Below are positions 45,052 to 54,828 of a stretch of DNA of 64,000 nt, piece by piece. The DNA is from Acidithiobacillus marinus (lineage in GTDB: Bacteria; Pseudomonadota; Gammaproteobacteria; Acidithiobacillales; Acidithiobacillaceae), in contig NZ_MXAV01000020.1 of assembly GCF_002847505.1 (NCBI RefSeq), forward strand, positions 31,856-95,855. The letters are read 5' to 3'. A program made the position numbers and the translations under genes. A model generated the notes under the pieces. The model searched no databases and had not been told where the DNA came from. It saw only the letters and a program-made list of their open reading frames with translations. Position 1 is the stretch's first letter; each line of letters begins with the position of its first letter.

Positions 45052-45324
45052 ATGACTCCCGAAAGCGTCATTGATATCGGGCAGCAGGCGGTCTGGACGA
45101 CCCTGCTCTTAGCTGCGCCCCTATTAGGGATTGCCCTGGTAGTCGGGGTGCTGGTCAGTATTTTTCAGGCCGCCACGCAAATCAATGAAATGACCCTGAG
45201 TTTTGTGCCCAAGGTGATCGCCATGGGGCTGGTCATGGTGATTCTGGGCCCCTGGATGCTGCATTTGATGATGGATTACACCATCCATCTTTTTCATGCA
45301 ATTCCCCATCTCATCGACCAATGA
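45052..45324 (+). CDS. fliQ: FliQ export-gate protein
   Basis: 90 residues, the standard FliQ size, with two membrane segments (TTLLLAAPLLGIALVVGVLV and IAMGLVMVILGPWMLHLMMD) and the conserved SIFQAATQINEMTLSFVPK. Strong SD AGGAGGATAAC. Overlaps fliR by 4 bp. Confidence 0.96.
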   Translation: MTPESVIDIGQQAVWTTLLLAAPLLGIALVVGVLVSIFQAATQINEMTLSFVPKVIAMGLVMVILGPWMLHLMMDYTIHLFHAIPHLIDQ

Positions 45325-46112
45325 TTCATTTCAGCAGCTTGCAACTGGAACACTGGATCGGCCTGGTCTTCTGGCCCTTCGTGCGGGTGTTGGCTCTGCT
45401 GACGACGGCGCCAGTATTCAGCGCTACCCAGGTACCTATCCAGGTGCGAGTCGGACTGGCTTTACTCATCAGTGTGGCCATTGCACCGGCACTGCCGGCC
45501 ATGCCGGCGGTGCATTTTCTCAGTGGGGAAGGGTTGGTATTACTGATTCAACAATTGTTGATCGGCTTTGCCTTGGGTTTTGCCGTTACCCTGATTTTCA
45601 GCGTGATTCAGTTTTCTGGTTCAGTCATCAGCTTGCAGATGGGCCTGGGTTTCAGTAGTTTTTTTGATCCTACGACAGGGGTACAAGTGCCCACCTTATC
45701 CAATTTTCTCAATTTGCTGGTATTGCTGCTTTTTATGGGCATGAATGGGCAATTGTTGGTGTTGGCCACCTTGATGCGCAGCTTTACGGTATTACCGGTC
45801 AGCACCCACCTTAGCCTGAATCCCTCGGCCTGGCACTTGCTGGTCAGTGAAGGGGCAGTCATCTTTTCTTTAGGGCTGGCGATTTCCACCCCGGTGCTGG
45901 GGACCTTGATACTGGTGAATATTGCTTTGGGGATACTGGGCAAGCTGGCTCCACAGCTGAACATATTCGTGATTGGTTTTCCCTTGTTATTGGGTCTGGG
46001 ACTCGTCGCCATATACATATTCATGCCAGCCATGCAGATGCTCGTGGAACATCTGCTCAACTTGTCCATGACTGTGGCCGGAAAGACCCTGCTTATAGCG
46101 GCGCGACCATGA
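45321..46112 (+). CDS. fliR: FliR export-gate protein
   Basis: 263 residues, about six membrane segments. FWPFVRVLALLTTAPVFSAT, then VRVGLALLISVAIAPALPAM, MGLGFSSFFDPTTGVQVPTL and the conserved NIALGILGKLAPQLNIFVIG identify FliR. Completes the FliPQR helical pore, which FlhB encircles. ATG overlaps the fliQ stop. Confidence 0.96.
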   Translation: MIHFSSLQLEHWIGLVFWPFVRVLALLTTAPVFSATQVPIQVRVGLALLISVAIAPALPAMPAVHFLSGEGLVLLIQQLLIGFALGFAVTLIFSVIQFSGSVISLQMGLGFSSFFDPTTGVQVPTLSNFLNLLVLLLFMGMNGQLLVLATLMRSFTVLPVSTHLSLNPSAWHLLVSEGAVIFSLGLAISTPVLGTLILVNIALGILGKLAPQLNIFVIGFPLLLGLGLVAIYIFMPAMQMLVEHLLNLSMTVAGKTLLIAARP

Positions 46113-46137
46113 GCATCTGTACTCAGGAGGCTTTCTG

Positions 46138-47265
46138 ATGGCCGAAGAAAACGCCCAGGAACGGACAGAAGCGGCGACGCCGAAGCGCCAAGAGGACGCC
46201 CGTAAAAAAGGGCAGGTGGCGCGCTCCCGGGAATTATCCACCAGCGTCTTGTTGCTGGTCTCGGCGAGTCTGTTTTATGGCTTTGCCGATCATATTTATC
46301 AGGATCTTTCGGCTTTTTTATATGCCGGGTTGCATCTGACTACGCCAGAAATGACAGATCCTACTGATTTACTCAGGCATTTTGCACGCATGTTGATGAT
46401 GGCCACCTGGATGGCCTTGCCTTATTTTCTGATTTTGCTGGTGGCGGTGCTCGCAGCAGGGTTGATGGTGGGTGGTTGGGTGTTCAGTACCCAATCTTTG
46501 ATACCCGATTTTACCAAGCTGGATCCCATCAGCGGTCTGCAAAAAATCATCTCCAAGCATGGTGCCCTGGAACTCGTCAAAGCCGTTTTGAAAACCCTGG
46601 TGATCGGTGGCTTTGGCGTGACCTTGTTGTGGGCCCAGCGGCACGCCTTGTTCGGGCTGTTACAGGAAACGCCCGATCGGGCACTTTTGCAGCTGATGCA
46701 TATGAGTGGTCTGATTTTTTTGATTCTTTCCGCAACCACCCTGCTGATTGTGGTATTTGATGTGCCTTTTCAGATATGGACTCTGAATCAAAAATTGAAA
46801 ATGTCCCATCAGGAAATCAAGGATGAGATGAAAGAGTCCGATGGTAATCCCGAAATCAAATCCAAGGTACGCGCCATGCAGCGCGAGATGGCGCGGCGGC
46901 GGATGATGGCGGCCATTCCCAAAGCGGATGTGATCGTGACCAATCCGACCCATTATGCGGTGGCTTTGCGCTATAAGGAGGGAGAGCAGCGCGCCCCGGT
47001 ACTGCTCGCCAAGGGTATGGACCATGTTGCTGCCAAAATCCGGGAAATAGCTATCGAGCATCATATTCCAATAGTCGAAGCTCCGCCGCTGGCCCGCGCG
47101 CTCTATCATCATGTCGAGCTGGAACAGGAAATACCGAGCAGTTTGTATCGGGCAGTCGCAGAACTTCTCGCCTATTTATATCAACTGCGGGTTGCTACCC
47201 CGCAGCAATATCCCCCATTGCCGGAAACCTGGTCGGTGCCGGCAGAACTGGATCAACGAGAATAA
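46138..47265 (+). CDS. flhB: FlhB export-specificity switch protein
   Basis: 375 residues. N-terminus ENAQERTEAATPKRQEDARK then KGQVARSRELSTSVLLLVSA, four membrane segments to about residue 215, and the autocleavage motif NPTH at about residue 269 (VTNPTHYAVALRY). Cleavage after Asn, with FliK, changes export from hook to filament substrates. SD CAGGAGG; followed by flhA after 3 bp. Confidence 0.97.
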   Translation: MAEENAQERTEAATPKRQEDARKKGQVARSRELSTSVLLLVSASLFYGFADHIYQDLSAFLYAGLHLTTPEMTDPTDLLRHFARMLMMATWMALPYFLILLVAVLAAGLMVGGWVFSTQSLIPDFTKLDPISGLQKIISKHGALELVKAVLKTLVIGGFGVTLLWAQRHALFGLLQETPDRALLQLMHMSGLIFLILSATTLLIVVFDVPFQIWTLNQKLKMSHQEIKDEMKESDGNPEIKSKVRAMQREMARRRMMAAIPKADVIVTNPTHYAVALRYKEGEQRAPVLLAKGMDHVAAKIREIAIEHHIPIVEAPPLARALYHHVELEQEIPSSLYRAVAELLAYLYQLRVATPQQYPPLPETWSVPAELDQRE

Positions 47266-47268
47266 ACG

Positions 47269-49320
47269 ATGAACCTGCTCAATCGCCTGCTCCAGAAACT
47301 GAACTGGCATACCTTGGCCGCACCGATACTGGTCATCATGGTGCTGGCCATGTTGATCATTCCGCTGCCCACCTTTCTCCTGGATATACTTTTTACCTTC
47401 AATATCACTTTGGGCTTGATCATTTTGCTGGTCAGCCTCTACATGCAGCGGCCCCTGGAGTTTGCGGCTTTCCCGACGGCATTGCTGTTGACGACCTTGC
47501 TGCGCCTGTCCCTGAATGTGGCTGCCGCTCGCATTATTCTGCTGCATGGACAAAATGGTCCGGGAGCAGCCGGGCAGGTCATTGAGTCATTTGGTGCATT
47601 TGTGGTGGGCGGTGACTATGTGGTGGGCATTATTGTGTTTGCCATTCTGGTCATCATCAATTTTGTGGTGATCACCAAAGGTGCCGGCCGCATTGCCGAA
47701 GTCAGCGCACGTTTTACTCTGGATGCCATGCCCGGCAAACAGATGGCCATTGATGCAGATTTGAATGCGGGAATTATCGACCAGGAAGAAGCCCATCGGC
47801 GCCGCAGTGAAATTGCCCAGGAAGCGGATTTTTTTGGATCCATGGATGGTGCCAGCAAGTTTGTACGTGGGGATGCTGTTGCAGCCATATTGATTTTATT
47901 TATTAATTTGATCGGTGGCCTGATTATAGGTATCTGGCAACATGGCCTGAGTCTAAGTACGGCCGCCCACGATTACACCCTGTTGAGTATTGGTGATGCG
48001 TTGGTCGCGCAAATTCCGGCGCTGGTGATCTCTATTGCCGCCGGTATTGTCGTCAGTACCGTTAATACCGGTCAGGATCTGGGCAAACAGTTAATCGGTC
48101 AGGTCTTCCAAAACCAGGAAGTGCTGACTATCGTGGCGGTCATCCTCGCTATTCTGGGATTGATTCCTGGAATGCCCCACTTACCCTTTTTAGGGGCTGC
48201 AGCTTTGTTGGGAGGGATCGTCTGGTATGGCAAACAACCCAAAGCGCCGGAAAAAGTGCCGGAGGTACCCAGCAGCAATGAACCCGAGGAAGTGACCTGG
48301 GCCAGTGTCGAACCTTTGGATCCATTGGGTCTGGAAGTGGGCTATCGTCTGATTCCTTTGGTGGATAAAGGTCAGGGTGGCGAATTGCTGGCACGTATTC
48401 GTGGCGTTCGTAAAAAGTTCGCCCAGGATTTCGGGTTTCTGGTGCCCGCAGTCCATGTTCGGGATAATCTGGAGCTCCGGCCCACAGCTTATCGAATCAA
48501 CATCAAGGGTGTGGAGGCTGGTGGAGGCGAAGTCTTTCCTGATTTGCTCCTGGCGATTGATCCCGGGAACGTGCTGGGCAAAATCAGCGGTACGCCGACC
48601 ACCGATCCTTCCTTTGGCTTGCCGGCAGTCTGGATCAATAAAGAAGAACGCGATAAAAGCGTCGCGCTGGGATACACCGTCGTTGATCCGGCGACGGTCA
48701 TCGCCACACAGCTGCATCAGATCTTGCAGAGTCATGGCGCGGAATTGCTGGGTCGAGAAGAAGTGGAAGGGCTCCTTTCTCATCTGGCCAGCCGTTCTCC
48801 CAAGCTGGTCGAAGATGTGATTCCGAAAATGCTGTCCCCGGACAAACTCAAAAAAGTGCTGCAAAATCTATTGAATGAAGGTGTACCTATTCGTGATATG
48901 CGCACCATAGTCGAAATTTTGGCGGAGCATGCGCCACAAAGTCAGGATGTTGACGAATTGACAGCAGCTGTGCGCAAGGCGCTTGGACCTTATATTGTTC
49001 AGGGGCTGTTTCCTGGACAGTCCGAACTGCCCGTGGCGGTGCTGGACGGACAGCTGGAACACTTATTGCAGGAGAGTTTGCGCAACAGTAATGGTGAAGC
49101 GCTGGAGCCGGGATTGGCGCAGCGGGTACTGGAAAAAGCAGGAGACTTGATGCAGCAGATGGAAGCAGGAGGTATGCAACCGGTGCTGTTGGCGATGGCG
49201 CCCATGCGTGCATTTTTGGCCCACTTTCTGGCAAGAAGCGCGCCCCGGATGCGGGTACTTTCCTATGCGGAAATTCCCGAGAGTAAAAAAATCAGGGTGG
49301 TCGCCACATTGGGTGCCTGA
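47269..49320 (+). CDS. flhA: FlhA export-gate protein
   Basis: 683 residues. Eight membrane helices fill the first 320 residues (for example LIILLVSLYMQRPLEFAAFP) with the FHIPEP-type loop seen as GQVIESFGAFVVGGDYVVG and ISARF-type VSARFTLDAMPGKQMAIDAD. The cytoplasmic C-terminal half, with FVRGDAVAAILILFINLIGG before it, binds chaperone-cargo complexes. Essential for export. Confidence 0.97.
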   Translation: MNLLNRLLQKLNWHTLAAPILVIMVLAMLIIPLPTFLLDILFTFNITLGLIILLVSLYMQRPLEFAAFPTALLLTTLLRLSLNVAAARIILLHGQNGPGAAGQVIESFGAFVVGGDYVVGIIVFAILVIINFVVITKGAGRIAEVSARFTLDAMPGKQMAIDADLNAGIIDQEEAHRRRSEIAQEADFFGSMDGASKFVRGDAVAAILILFINLIGGLIIGIWQHGLSLSTAAHDYTLLSIGDALVAQIPALVISIAAGIVVSTVNTGQDLGKQLIGQVFQNQEVLTIVAVILAILGLIPGMPHLPFLGAAALLGGIVWYGKQPKAPEKVPEVPSSNEPEEVTWASVEPLDPLGLEVGYRLIPLVDKGQGGELLARIRGVRKKFAQDFGFLVPAVHVRDNLELRPTAYRINIKGVEAGGGEVFPDLLLAIDPGNVLGKISGTPTTDPSFGLPAVWINKEERDKSVALGYTVVDPATVIATQLHQILQSHGAELLGREEVEGLLSHLASRSPKLVEDVIPKMLSPDKLKKVLQNLLNEGVPIRDMRTIVEILAEHAPQSQDVDELTAAVRKALGPYIVQGLFPGQSELPVAVLDGQLEHLLQESLRNSNGEALEPGLAQRVLEKAGDLMQQMEAGGMQPVLLAMAPMRAFLAHFLARSAPRMRVLSYAEIPESKKIRVVATLGA

Positions 49321-49366
49321 GTCTGCAGGGTGACATCCGCGAGTGTCTTAACAGGAGACGGTATGT

Positions 49367-50560
49367 ATGAAAATTAAACGATTTAGTGGCGCCAATACCC
49401 GGGATGTTCTCCAGCAGATTCGTCTCACTTTGGGACCGGAAGCGGTCATTTTGTCCAATCGGGAAGCGGATGGCGAAGTAGAGATTGTTGCCGCTATTGA
49501 TTTTGATGAAAAACAATGGAATGAAACGCAGTCTGTGCCCGCATGGCCGGAACCCTTGCGCGCCGCATCTGAAAAGCCCCAAATGCCACCAGCAGTGTCC
49601 GCATCACCGGCGCAGACCATCCCACATACTCATGAACCGCAAGCCACATCCAGTCGCGATTATAATATCCGTTCTGAGGATAAGGCTTCGCTGCTGCACG
49701 ATGAATTACAGGCGCTGAAACAGCTGGTGGAAAGACGCTGGGGAGCGCAACCAGAAGCAAAGTCCGCCAAAGAGTTTTTGCTGGCAATGGGCTTTTCAGA
49801 CGCTTGGATTGCCCGTTTCCTGGAGCGGGGTGAGCCCCAAAACTGGGAAGAAAGCTTGCGCAAAACCCTGGAAGAACAGGCTGGCATTAGTCCGACCACT
49901 CTCGATAAACCAGGATTATTTGTGTTGTTGGGGCCTACGGGTTCAGGTAAAACGACCAGTATTGCCAAGCTGGCTGCGGCGCAGGTGTTACGTCATGGTC
50001 CCCACTCCGTCGCACTGCTGACCACGGACACTTATCGCATCGCTGGCGTAGAACAGCTGGATATTTATGCGCGGATTCTCGGGGTACCGCTGGATGTCAT
50101 CAAAGGGCCGGAAGATCTTTTGAGATCACTGGAAAAGCACCGTGATCGTTCTTGGATATTCATCGACACCATTGGCATGGGGCCCAAGGATCAGCGTCTG
50201 AATGAACAACTCCAGTGGTTTGCCGCCCTTGGTGCAGATGCCCAGCGTTTCTTGATGATTCCGGCCAGTCTCAGTGGCCGGAATTTATCTGTCGTCTTGG
50301 AACCTTATACGCACATTCCTCTGAATGGGGCCATATTGTCGAAGGTAGATGAAACCCCGGCTTTTGCAGCGGTACTGGAGTGGTTGACCATTCAGCACCT
50401 GCCCGTTGCCTGGTACAGCGATGGCCAAAAAGTGCCGGAAGACATGCATGAGGCCCCCTGGGAGCAATTGCTGTCCTTGCTGGAAACCAGTCTGGAGCCT
50501 CGCACGGGTACACTGGTGCATGACGCGGTGAATCGTTACCATGGCAGCCGCTATGAATAA
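49367..50560 (+). CDS. flhF: FlhF, SRP-type GTPase for polar flagellum placement
   Basis: 397 residues. N-terminal B-domain MKIKRFSGANTRDVLQQIRL, a variable middle, and the SRP-type NG domain from about 105: G1 LGPTGSGKTTSIAKLAA at about 186-202, LLTTDTYRIAGVEQLDIYA and FIDTIGMGPKDQRL. The usual DTAG of G3 reads DTIG. FlhF marks the cell pole and recruits FliF. It overlaps flhG by 20 bp or ends just beside it, depending on the flhG start. Confidence 0.94.
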   Translation: MKIKRFSGANTRDVLQQIRLTLGPEAVILSNREADGEVEIVAAIDFDEKQWNETQSVPAWPEPLRAASEKPQMPPAVSASPAQTIPHTHEPQATSSRDYNIRSEDKASLLHDELQALKQLVERRWGAQPEAKSAKEFLLAMGFSDAWIARFLERGEPQNWEESLRKTLEEQAGISPTTLDKPGLFVLLGPTGSGKTTSIAKLAAAQVLRHGPHSVALLTTDTYRIAGVEQLDIYARILGVPLDVIKGPEDLLRSLEKHRDRSWIFIDTIGMGPKDQRLNEQLQWFAALGADAQRFLMIPASLSGRNLSVVLEPYTHIPLNGAILSKVDETPAFAAVLEWLTIQHLPVAWYSDGQKVPEDMHEAPWEQLLSLLETSLEPRTGTLVHDAVNRYHGSRYE

Positions 50561-51455
50561 ATCCAATGGAGATATGGCTATTCAGGATGAGGGAATATTG
50601 GACCAGGCAGAAGGATTACGGCGCATGCGTGCCAGAAAGCCGATAAAAGTGATTGCGATAGCCAGCGGTAAGGGGGGGGTGGGGAAAACCAATGTGGCGG
50701 TGAATCTGGCCGTTGCACTGGCCCAGCAAGGTGCCAAACCCCTGCTGTTTGATGCGGATCTGGGTTTGGGAAATGTGGATGTGCTGTTGGGACTGAGTCC
50801 GCGCTTCAACTTGTCTCATGTGATTTCCGGTGAAAAAAGCATGGATGAGGTGTTGATCAGCGGCCCCTGGAATATTCGCATTTTACCTGCGGCGAGTGGC
50901 GTGGCGCGCATGGCCAATCTGGACGCTCAGTCCCAGTCCAATCTGATTCAGGGTATTGGGGACCTGAGCCTGGATATGGACTATCTGCTGATTGACCTGC
51001 CTGCCGGTATCGCTGGTGATGTGCTGACATTCAGTCAGGCTGCTCAGGAAGTGCTGGTGGTGTTATCCAATGAGCCAGCCTCCATCACCGATGCCTATGC
51101 CTTGATTAAGGTGCTGAGCCGCAATCATGGGGTAAAGCGCTTCAAGGTCCTGCCGAATATGGTCAGGGATCAAAAAGAAGGTGACGCCTTATTTCAACGT
51201 ATCGCTAAAGTTGCCGACGGCTATCTGGATGTCACTTTGGAACAGGTGGGTAGTTTGCCTCAAGATCCCGCTCTGCGGGCTGCAGTGCGCGCTCAGAAAG
51301 CCGTTGTGGAATTATACCCCGAGGCTCCGGTATCCCGCGCATTACGTGATTTGGCCTTGACGATAGAGCGCTGGCCCCATTCGTTTAATGCAGCAGGTCA
51401 CATGGCATTTTTCATGGAGCGATTGTTGATGATGCATCCGGAGTCATCTATCTGA
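50541..51455 (+). CDS. flhG: FlhG (FleN), MinD-type ATPase controlling flagellar number
   Basis: 304 residues from ATG 50541; ATG 50553 and ATG 50574 are also possible. The N-terminal DQAEGLRRM matches the DQAxxLR motif that stimulates FlhF GTPase. Deviant Walker A ASGKGGVGKTNVAVNLA, DADLGLGNVDVLLGL, and YLLIDLPAGIAGDVLTF mark the MinD/ParA fold; the C-terminus ends in an amphipathic helix (MAFFMERLLMM), a possible membrane anchor. It limits flagella to one per pole, in Pseudomonas by restraining FleQ. Confidence 0.93.
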   Translation: MAAAMNKSNGDMAIQDEGILDQAEGLRRMRARKPIKVIAIASGKGGVGKTNVAVNLAVALAQQGAKPLLFDADLGLGNVDVLLGLSPRFNLSHVISGEKSMDEVLISGPWNIRILPAASGVARMANLDAQSQSNLIQGIGDLSLDMDYLLIDLPAGIAGDVLTFSQAAQEVLVVLSNEPASITDAYALIKVLSRNHGVKRFKVLPNMVRDQKEGDALFQRIAKVADGYLDVTLEQVGSLPQDPALRAAVRAQKAVVELYPEAPVSRALRDLALTIERWPHSFNAAGHMAFFMERLLMMHPESSI

Positions 51456-52180
51456 TGAGTGCCCGGCGCGCGGCGGACCCTTCGGTGGAAATGAGCGCTG
51501 CTGTTGCTCGCTTTTCCCCACTGGTGGAGCGCATTGCCCAACGCATACGTGCCCGGCTTCCTGCCAATATAGACCTTGCGGATTTGATTCAGGCCGGTTT
51601 GATAGGTTTGATGGATGCGCTTTCCGGACAAGAAAACAGTACTGATCAGGCGTTTGTGGCTTATGCCAGTATGCGCATTCGCGGTAGCATCCTGGATGAG
51701 CTGCGCAATCAGGACTGGCTGCCACGCCGGGCTCGCGCCAAGGAACAATCCATTCGTAAAGCCATTGGCTGTCTGGAGCAGCAGTTGGGGCGGCCGCCCG
51801 AAGAAGAAGAAATTGCCAGCAAGTTGGGTTGGGATCTCAAAACTTATCAATCTGCCCTGCAGAACACTGGTGGTCAAATCGTTTATCTGGAAGATTTGAG
51901 TAGTGAAAATGAGACCTTTGCTGGACGTTTTTTACGCGACCCTGCGGCCGATATGGCTTCTATTCTCAGTTCTGAAGAATTCGCCCGCGATCTCCAGAGC
52001 CATATCCGTCATCTTCCGGAGCGTGAGCAACTGGTCTTGGCCTTGTATTACCAGGATGAGCTCACGCTGAAGGAAATCGGCGAAGTGTTGGATGTCACGG
52101 AATCGCGGATCAGTCAGATTATGCGCCAGGCTATTTTACGCTTGCGCAGCCAGCTGGGAGACTGGAATGACGCGCCATAA
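51455..52180 (+). CDS. fliA: FliA, sigma-28 factor
   Basis: 241 residues. Region 2: RFSPLVERIAQRIRARLPAN, DLIQAGLIGLMDALSGQEN, and YASMRIRGSILDELRNQDWL with core FliA signature PRRARAKEQSIRKA. Region 4: LPEREQLVLALYYQDELTLK then EIGEVLDVTESRISQIMRQA. It reads late promoters such as 13008 and 26281 and is held by FlgM (4286). Start overlaps the flhG stop (TGATG). Confidence 0.97.
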   Translation: MSARRAADPSVEMSAAVARFSPLVERIAQRIRARLPANIDLADLIQAGLIGLMDALSGQENSTDQAFVAYASMRIRGSILDELRNQDWLPRRARAKEQSIRKAIGCLEQQLGRPPEEEEIASKLGWDLKTYQSALQNTGGQIVYLEDLSSENETFAGRFLRDPAADMASILSSEEFARDLQSHIRHLPEREQLVLALYYQDELTLKEIGEVLDVTESRISQIMRQAILRLRSQLGDWNDAP

Positions 52181-52195
52181 GCAAAGGATGATCGC

Positions 52196-52939
52196 ATGGA
52201 TTTTCTGACGCTAGCGGGGTTGTTGGTCGCTTTTGGTGGAATCTTTCTGGGACAATTACTGGAAGGAGGTAAACTCAGCTCCATTCTGCAACTGACGGCC
52301 TTTATCATCGTCATTGGTGGCACTACAGGTGCGGTGATGGTGCAGTATCGCTTGCCGGTATTTGTACGTTCCCTGAAAATGTTGCCGTGGATTATTCTGC
52401 CGCCGAAAACCAACCCGCAACCGGTCATTCAGGAGCTGCTGGAATGGAGTAATACGGCCAGGAAAAATGGCTTGCTGGCCTTGGAAGGGTTACTCGAAAC
52501 GGTCAATGATCCTTTCATGCGCAAGGGATTGCAGATGCTGGTAGACGGATCAGAGCCGGCTAAAATCCGCGCCACATTGGAAGTAGATATGGATTCACGT
52601 TCGGAAGTGGAGCGTCAAGGGGCCTGGGTATTCGAATCGGCGGGAGGTTATTCGCCCACCATTGGTATTCTCGGCGCCGTTTTGGGTTTGATTCATGTGA
52701 TGGAAAATCTCGCGGATCCCGCCAAGTTGGGCGCCGGTATTGCCACGGCTTTTGTCGCCACCATTTATGGTGTGGGTTCAGCCAACCTGCTTTTCCTGCC
52801 GATCTCCAATAAGCTCAAAGGCGTGGTCCACCAGCAGAATTATTTGCGGGAAATGATCATTGAAGGTTTGGTGAGTATTGCAGAAGGGGAAAATCCCAAG
52901 CTCATTGAAGGACGTTTGCAAAGTTTCTATGCTGAGTAA
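52196..52939 (+). CDS. motC: MotC-type stator protein (MotA family)
   Basis: 247 residues, four membrane segments. N-terminus LAGLLVAFGGIFLGQLLEGG and FIIVIGGTTGAVMVQY, then a cytoplasmic loop with GLLALEGLLETVNDPFMRKG, and GAWVFESAGGYSPTIGILGA then LGAGIATAFVATIYGVGSAN. It is closer in layout to Pseudomonas MotC than to the MotA at 58841. The partner is probably MotD at 1348-2190. It follows fliA by 15 bp and closes the fliK-fliA operon. Confidence 0.9.
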   Translation: MDFLTLAGLLVAFGGIFLGQLLEGGKLSSILQLTAFIIVIGGTTGAVMVQYRLPVFVRSLKMLPWIILPPKTNPQPVIQELLEWSNTARKNGLLALEGLLETVNDPFMRKGLQMLVDGSEPAKIRATLEVDMDSRSEVERQGAWVFESAGGYSPTIGILGAVLGLIHVMENLADPAKLGAGIATAFVATIYGVGSANLLFLPISNKLKGVVHQQNYLREMIIEGLVSIAEGENPKLIEGRLQSFYAE

Positions 52940-52992
52940 GCTGGCGTATAGTGGGATGGTAGTTTTTTCTTGCGCATTAAAGGAGCGTCAAT

Positions 52993-53148
52993 ATGGCGGA
53001 TATTCCTTTCCGGCCCGTCGAAACCGGTACGCAGCCCGTGCAGCCTTTGCGGCCTGTGCACAAGGAGCAAAATCCGAAGTCGTCGCATAAAAAAAAGCCC
53101 GAGCCCAAGAAGGATGATGCGGGGCATCAAGTGGATGAGTTTGCCTGA
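52993..53148 (+). CDS. 51-residue Pro/Lys-rich protein downstream of motC
   Basis: Short ORF with a near-perfect ribosome site (AAAGGAG then 8 bases to ATG). Product starts MADIPFRPVETGTQPVQPLR, continues with a Lys-rich centre (SSHKKKPEPKKDD) and ends GHQVDEFA. It has no membrane or signal segment. The C-terminal HxVDEFA-like ending recalls short tails seen in small flagellar-operon proteins, but I cannot name it. Its 3' end overlaps the convergent diguanylate cyclase gene by 22 bp. Confidence 0.6.
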   Translation: MADIPFRPVETGTQPVQPLRPVHKEQNPKSSHKKKPEPKKDDAGHQVDEFA

Positions 53149-54631
53149 TCAGCCATGAAAATGCGTTTCCGTCCCGCTTTTTTTGCCCGATACATGGCTT
53201 GATCAGCTTCTGCAATCATTTGCTCCTGACTGCTGTTCTTCTGCCAACAGGTCACGCCCGCGCTGAAACTCACTTGCAATGGTTTGTCGCGAGTTTCAAA
53301 AAGCTGTTGCCCAAGAAGCAGTTGCAAGCGTTCCAGGATGCGTTTGGCCTCTTCAGCGGAGGTTTCGGGCATCAGCAACACAAACTCCTCGCCACCATAG
53401 CGGGTGATGACGTCATTGGCGCGCAGGGTATTCTGCAGAATCCTGGCCATCCCCTGTAAAACCCGATCACCCAGATCGTGTCCATACTGGTCATTGACTT
53501 GCTTGAAATGATCCAAATCAACAATGGCTACTGCCAGGGGCTGATTCTGGCGCTGGGCTCTGGCGGATTCTCGGGCAAAAGCCGCCTTTAAGCCTCGGCG
53601 GTTCAATAAACCGGTCAGGGGGTCTACATGCACCAGTTGACTGATGGATTCCAGCTCGTCTTCGAGCTTGCGAATTTTTTCTTGAGCACTGTGCAGGCGG
53701 TTTTTTGCCTGCAACAAAGCATTTCTGGTTTCAGCAGATTGCCTGGTGATTTTTTTGCTCGTACTGACCACAGCACTGACAATTTGACGGATTTGCTGCC
53801 AATCTTTAGCACTTTCCAGCTCGTTGGCGAGGCTTTCCAATTGTTGATGATTACGACCATCTTCACCAGCCATGCTTTCCACAGAAATCAGTACCAGATT
53901 CACAAGGTCCCGAATGGCCTCTCGGGCTTCACGCACTTCTGATTTCAGCTTGCCCTGCTGAAAAATGACTTCTTTCACTCCGTTAATGGCCAGTTCAAGC
54001 TCTTGATCATTTTGTGCAGATTGTACAGCCAGTTGTACAACATCCAACTGACCTGATAGAAATGCATCATTATCGAGGAGGTCTGCAACATTGCGCAGAA
54101 GAAGCTGCAAGAGTTCTTGCAATCCCTGGCGTATTTTTTCTGCTTTGGTATCCAGTTCGTGTTGATGGGACCATAGCGATCTGGCCAAAGGCAGAAGATT
54201 TTCCGGGTGGATATTGGGAGCTTTGAAAAGGCTGTCAATTTGCGCCAGGACACCAGTGCTCACCGTATCTTCGTGGCGGAGGCTGTGTTTGACCGTGGTT
54301 TTCCACAAATGCTTCCAGTCGCTGCAAACGTCGCCTGAAACGCTGTGGTCACGGGTTTCTATGCGCTCTGCTGTAATCTCACGGGTGGGTAGCTTTTCCC
54401 ACTGGCTGAGTTGCTTATCCAGTTTCTGCGATAACAGGAATGCATCTTTTTCCTCAAAAATTTTGTTTTTAGACAATATTTTTTGCAGGTGAGATAACCC
54501 GGATTGGGATCTTTCCCATTCTGTGCAGAGTCTTTGCAACAGTGCCGGCCAGTCGGCAGTGACCGGAGATGTTTCACCGGAGATGTCCCGATAAAAGCGC
54601 GCGTATATTTCAGGAGTAGGCGACAGACCCT
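53127..54631 (-). pseudogene. diguanylate cyclase DGC2, 3' part, interrupted by IS
   Basis: Reads from the IS edge through PEIYARFYRDISGETSPVTA to a C-terminal GGDEF domain. The active motif GGEEF is intact (TRYGGEEFVLLMPET) with inhibitory-site RAND five residues before it. A long helical, coiled-coil-rich sensor region of about 300 residues precedes it. The natural start is GTG at 56745 on the far side of the IS; joining both sides across the 10-bp duplication restores a 520-residue frame. The leftover part could start only from weak codons such as TTG 54539, so function is doubtful. It lies downstream of DGC1 in the same direction. Confidence 0.88.
54622..54631 (+). repeat. target-site duplication, left copy
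   Basis: GACAGACCCT directly before the left IS end; identical to 56678-56687. Ten base pairs is within the 8-10 bp range known for ISAs1-family insertions. Confidence 0.9.
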
Positions 54632-54648
54632 CAGGGCTCCGTCAAGCT
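54632..54648 (+). repeat. left terminal inverted repeat of the IS
   Basis: CAGGGCTCCGTCAAGCT. Matches the right end at 14 of 17 positions in inverted orientation. Confidence 0.88.
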
Positions 54649-54828
54649 CGCCAGATATAGTAGCAGAGGTTTTCGCCACTGATTTTAATGGTGGTTTGAA
54701 GGGGCTATAGTTGGTGGAAATGCGGCATTTTCAGGCGATTTTGGGTGCAGAATCGTGAATGGGGTGGCTGACGGACGCAGCTCGCCCTCCGGAGCTATTC
54801 TCGGATAGGTAAACCCCGTGGTGGCGCC

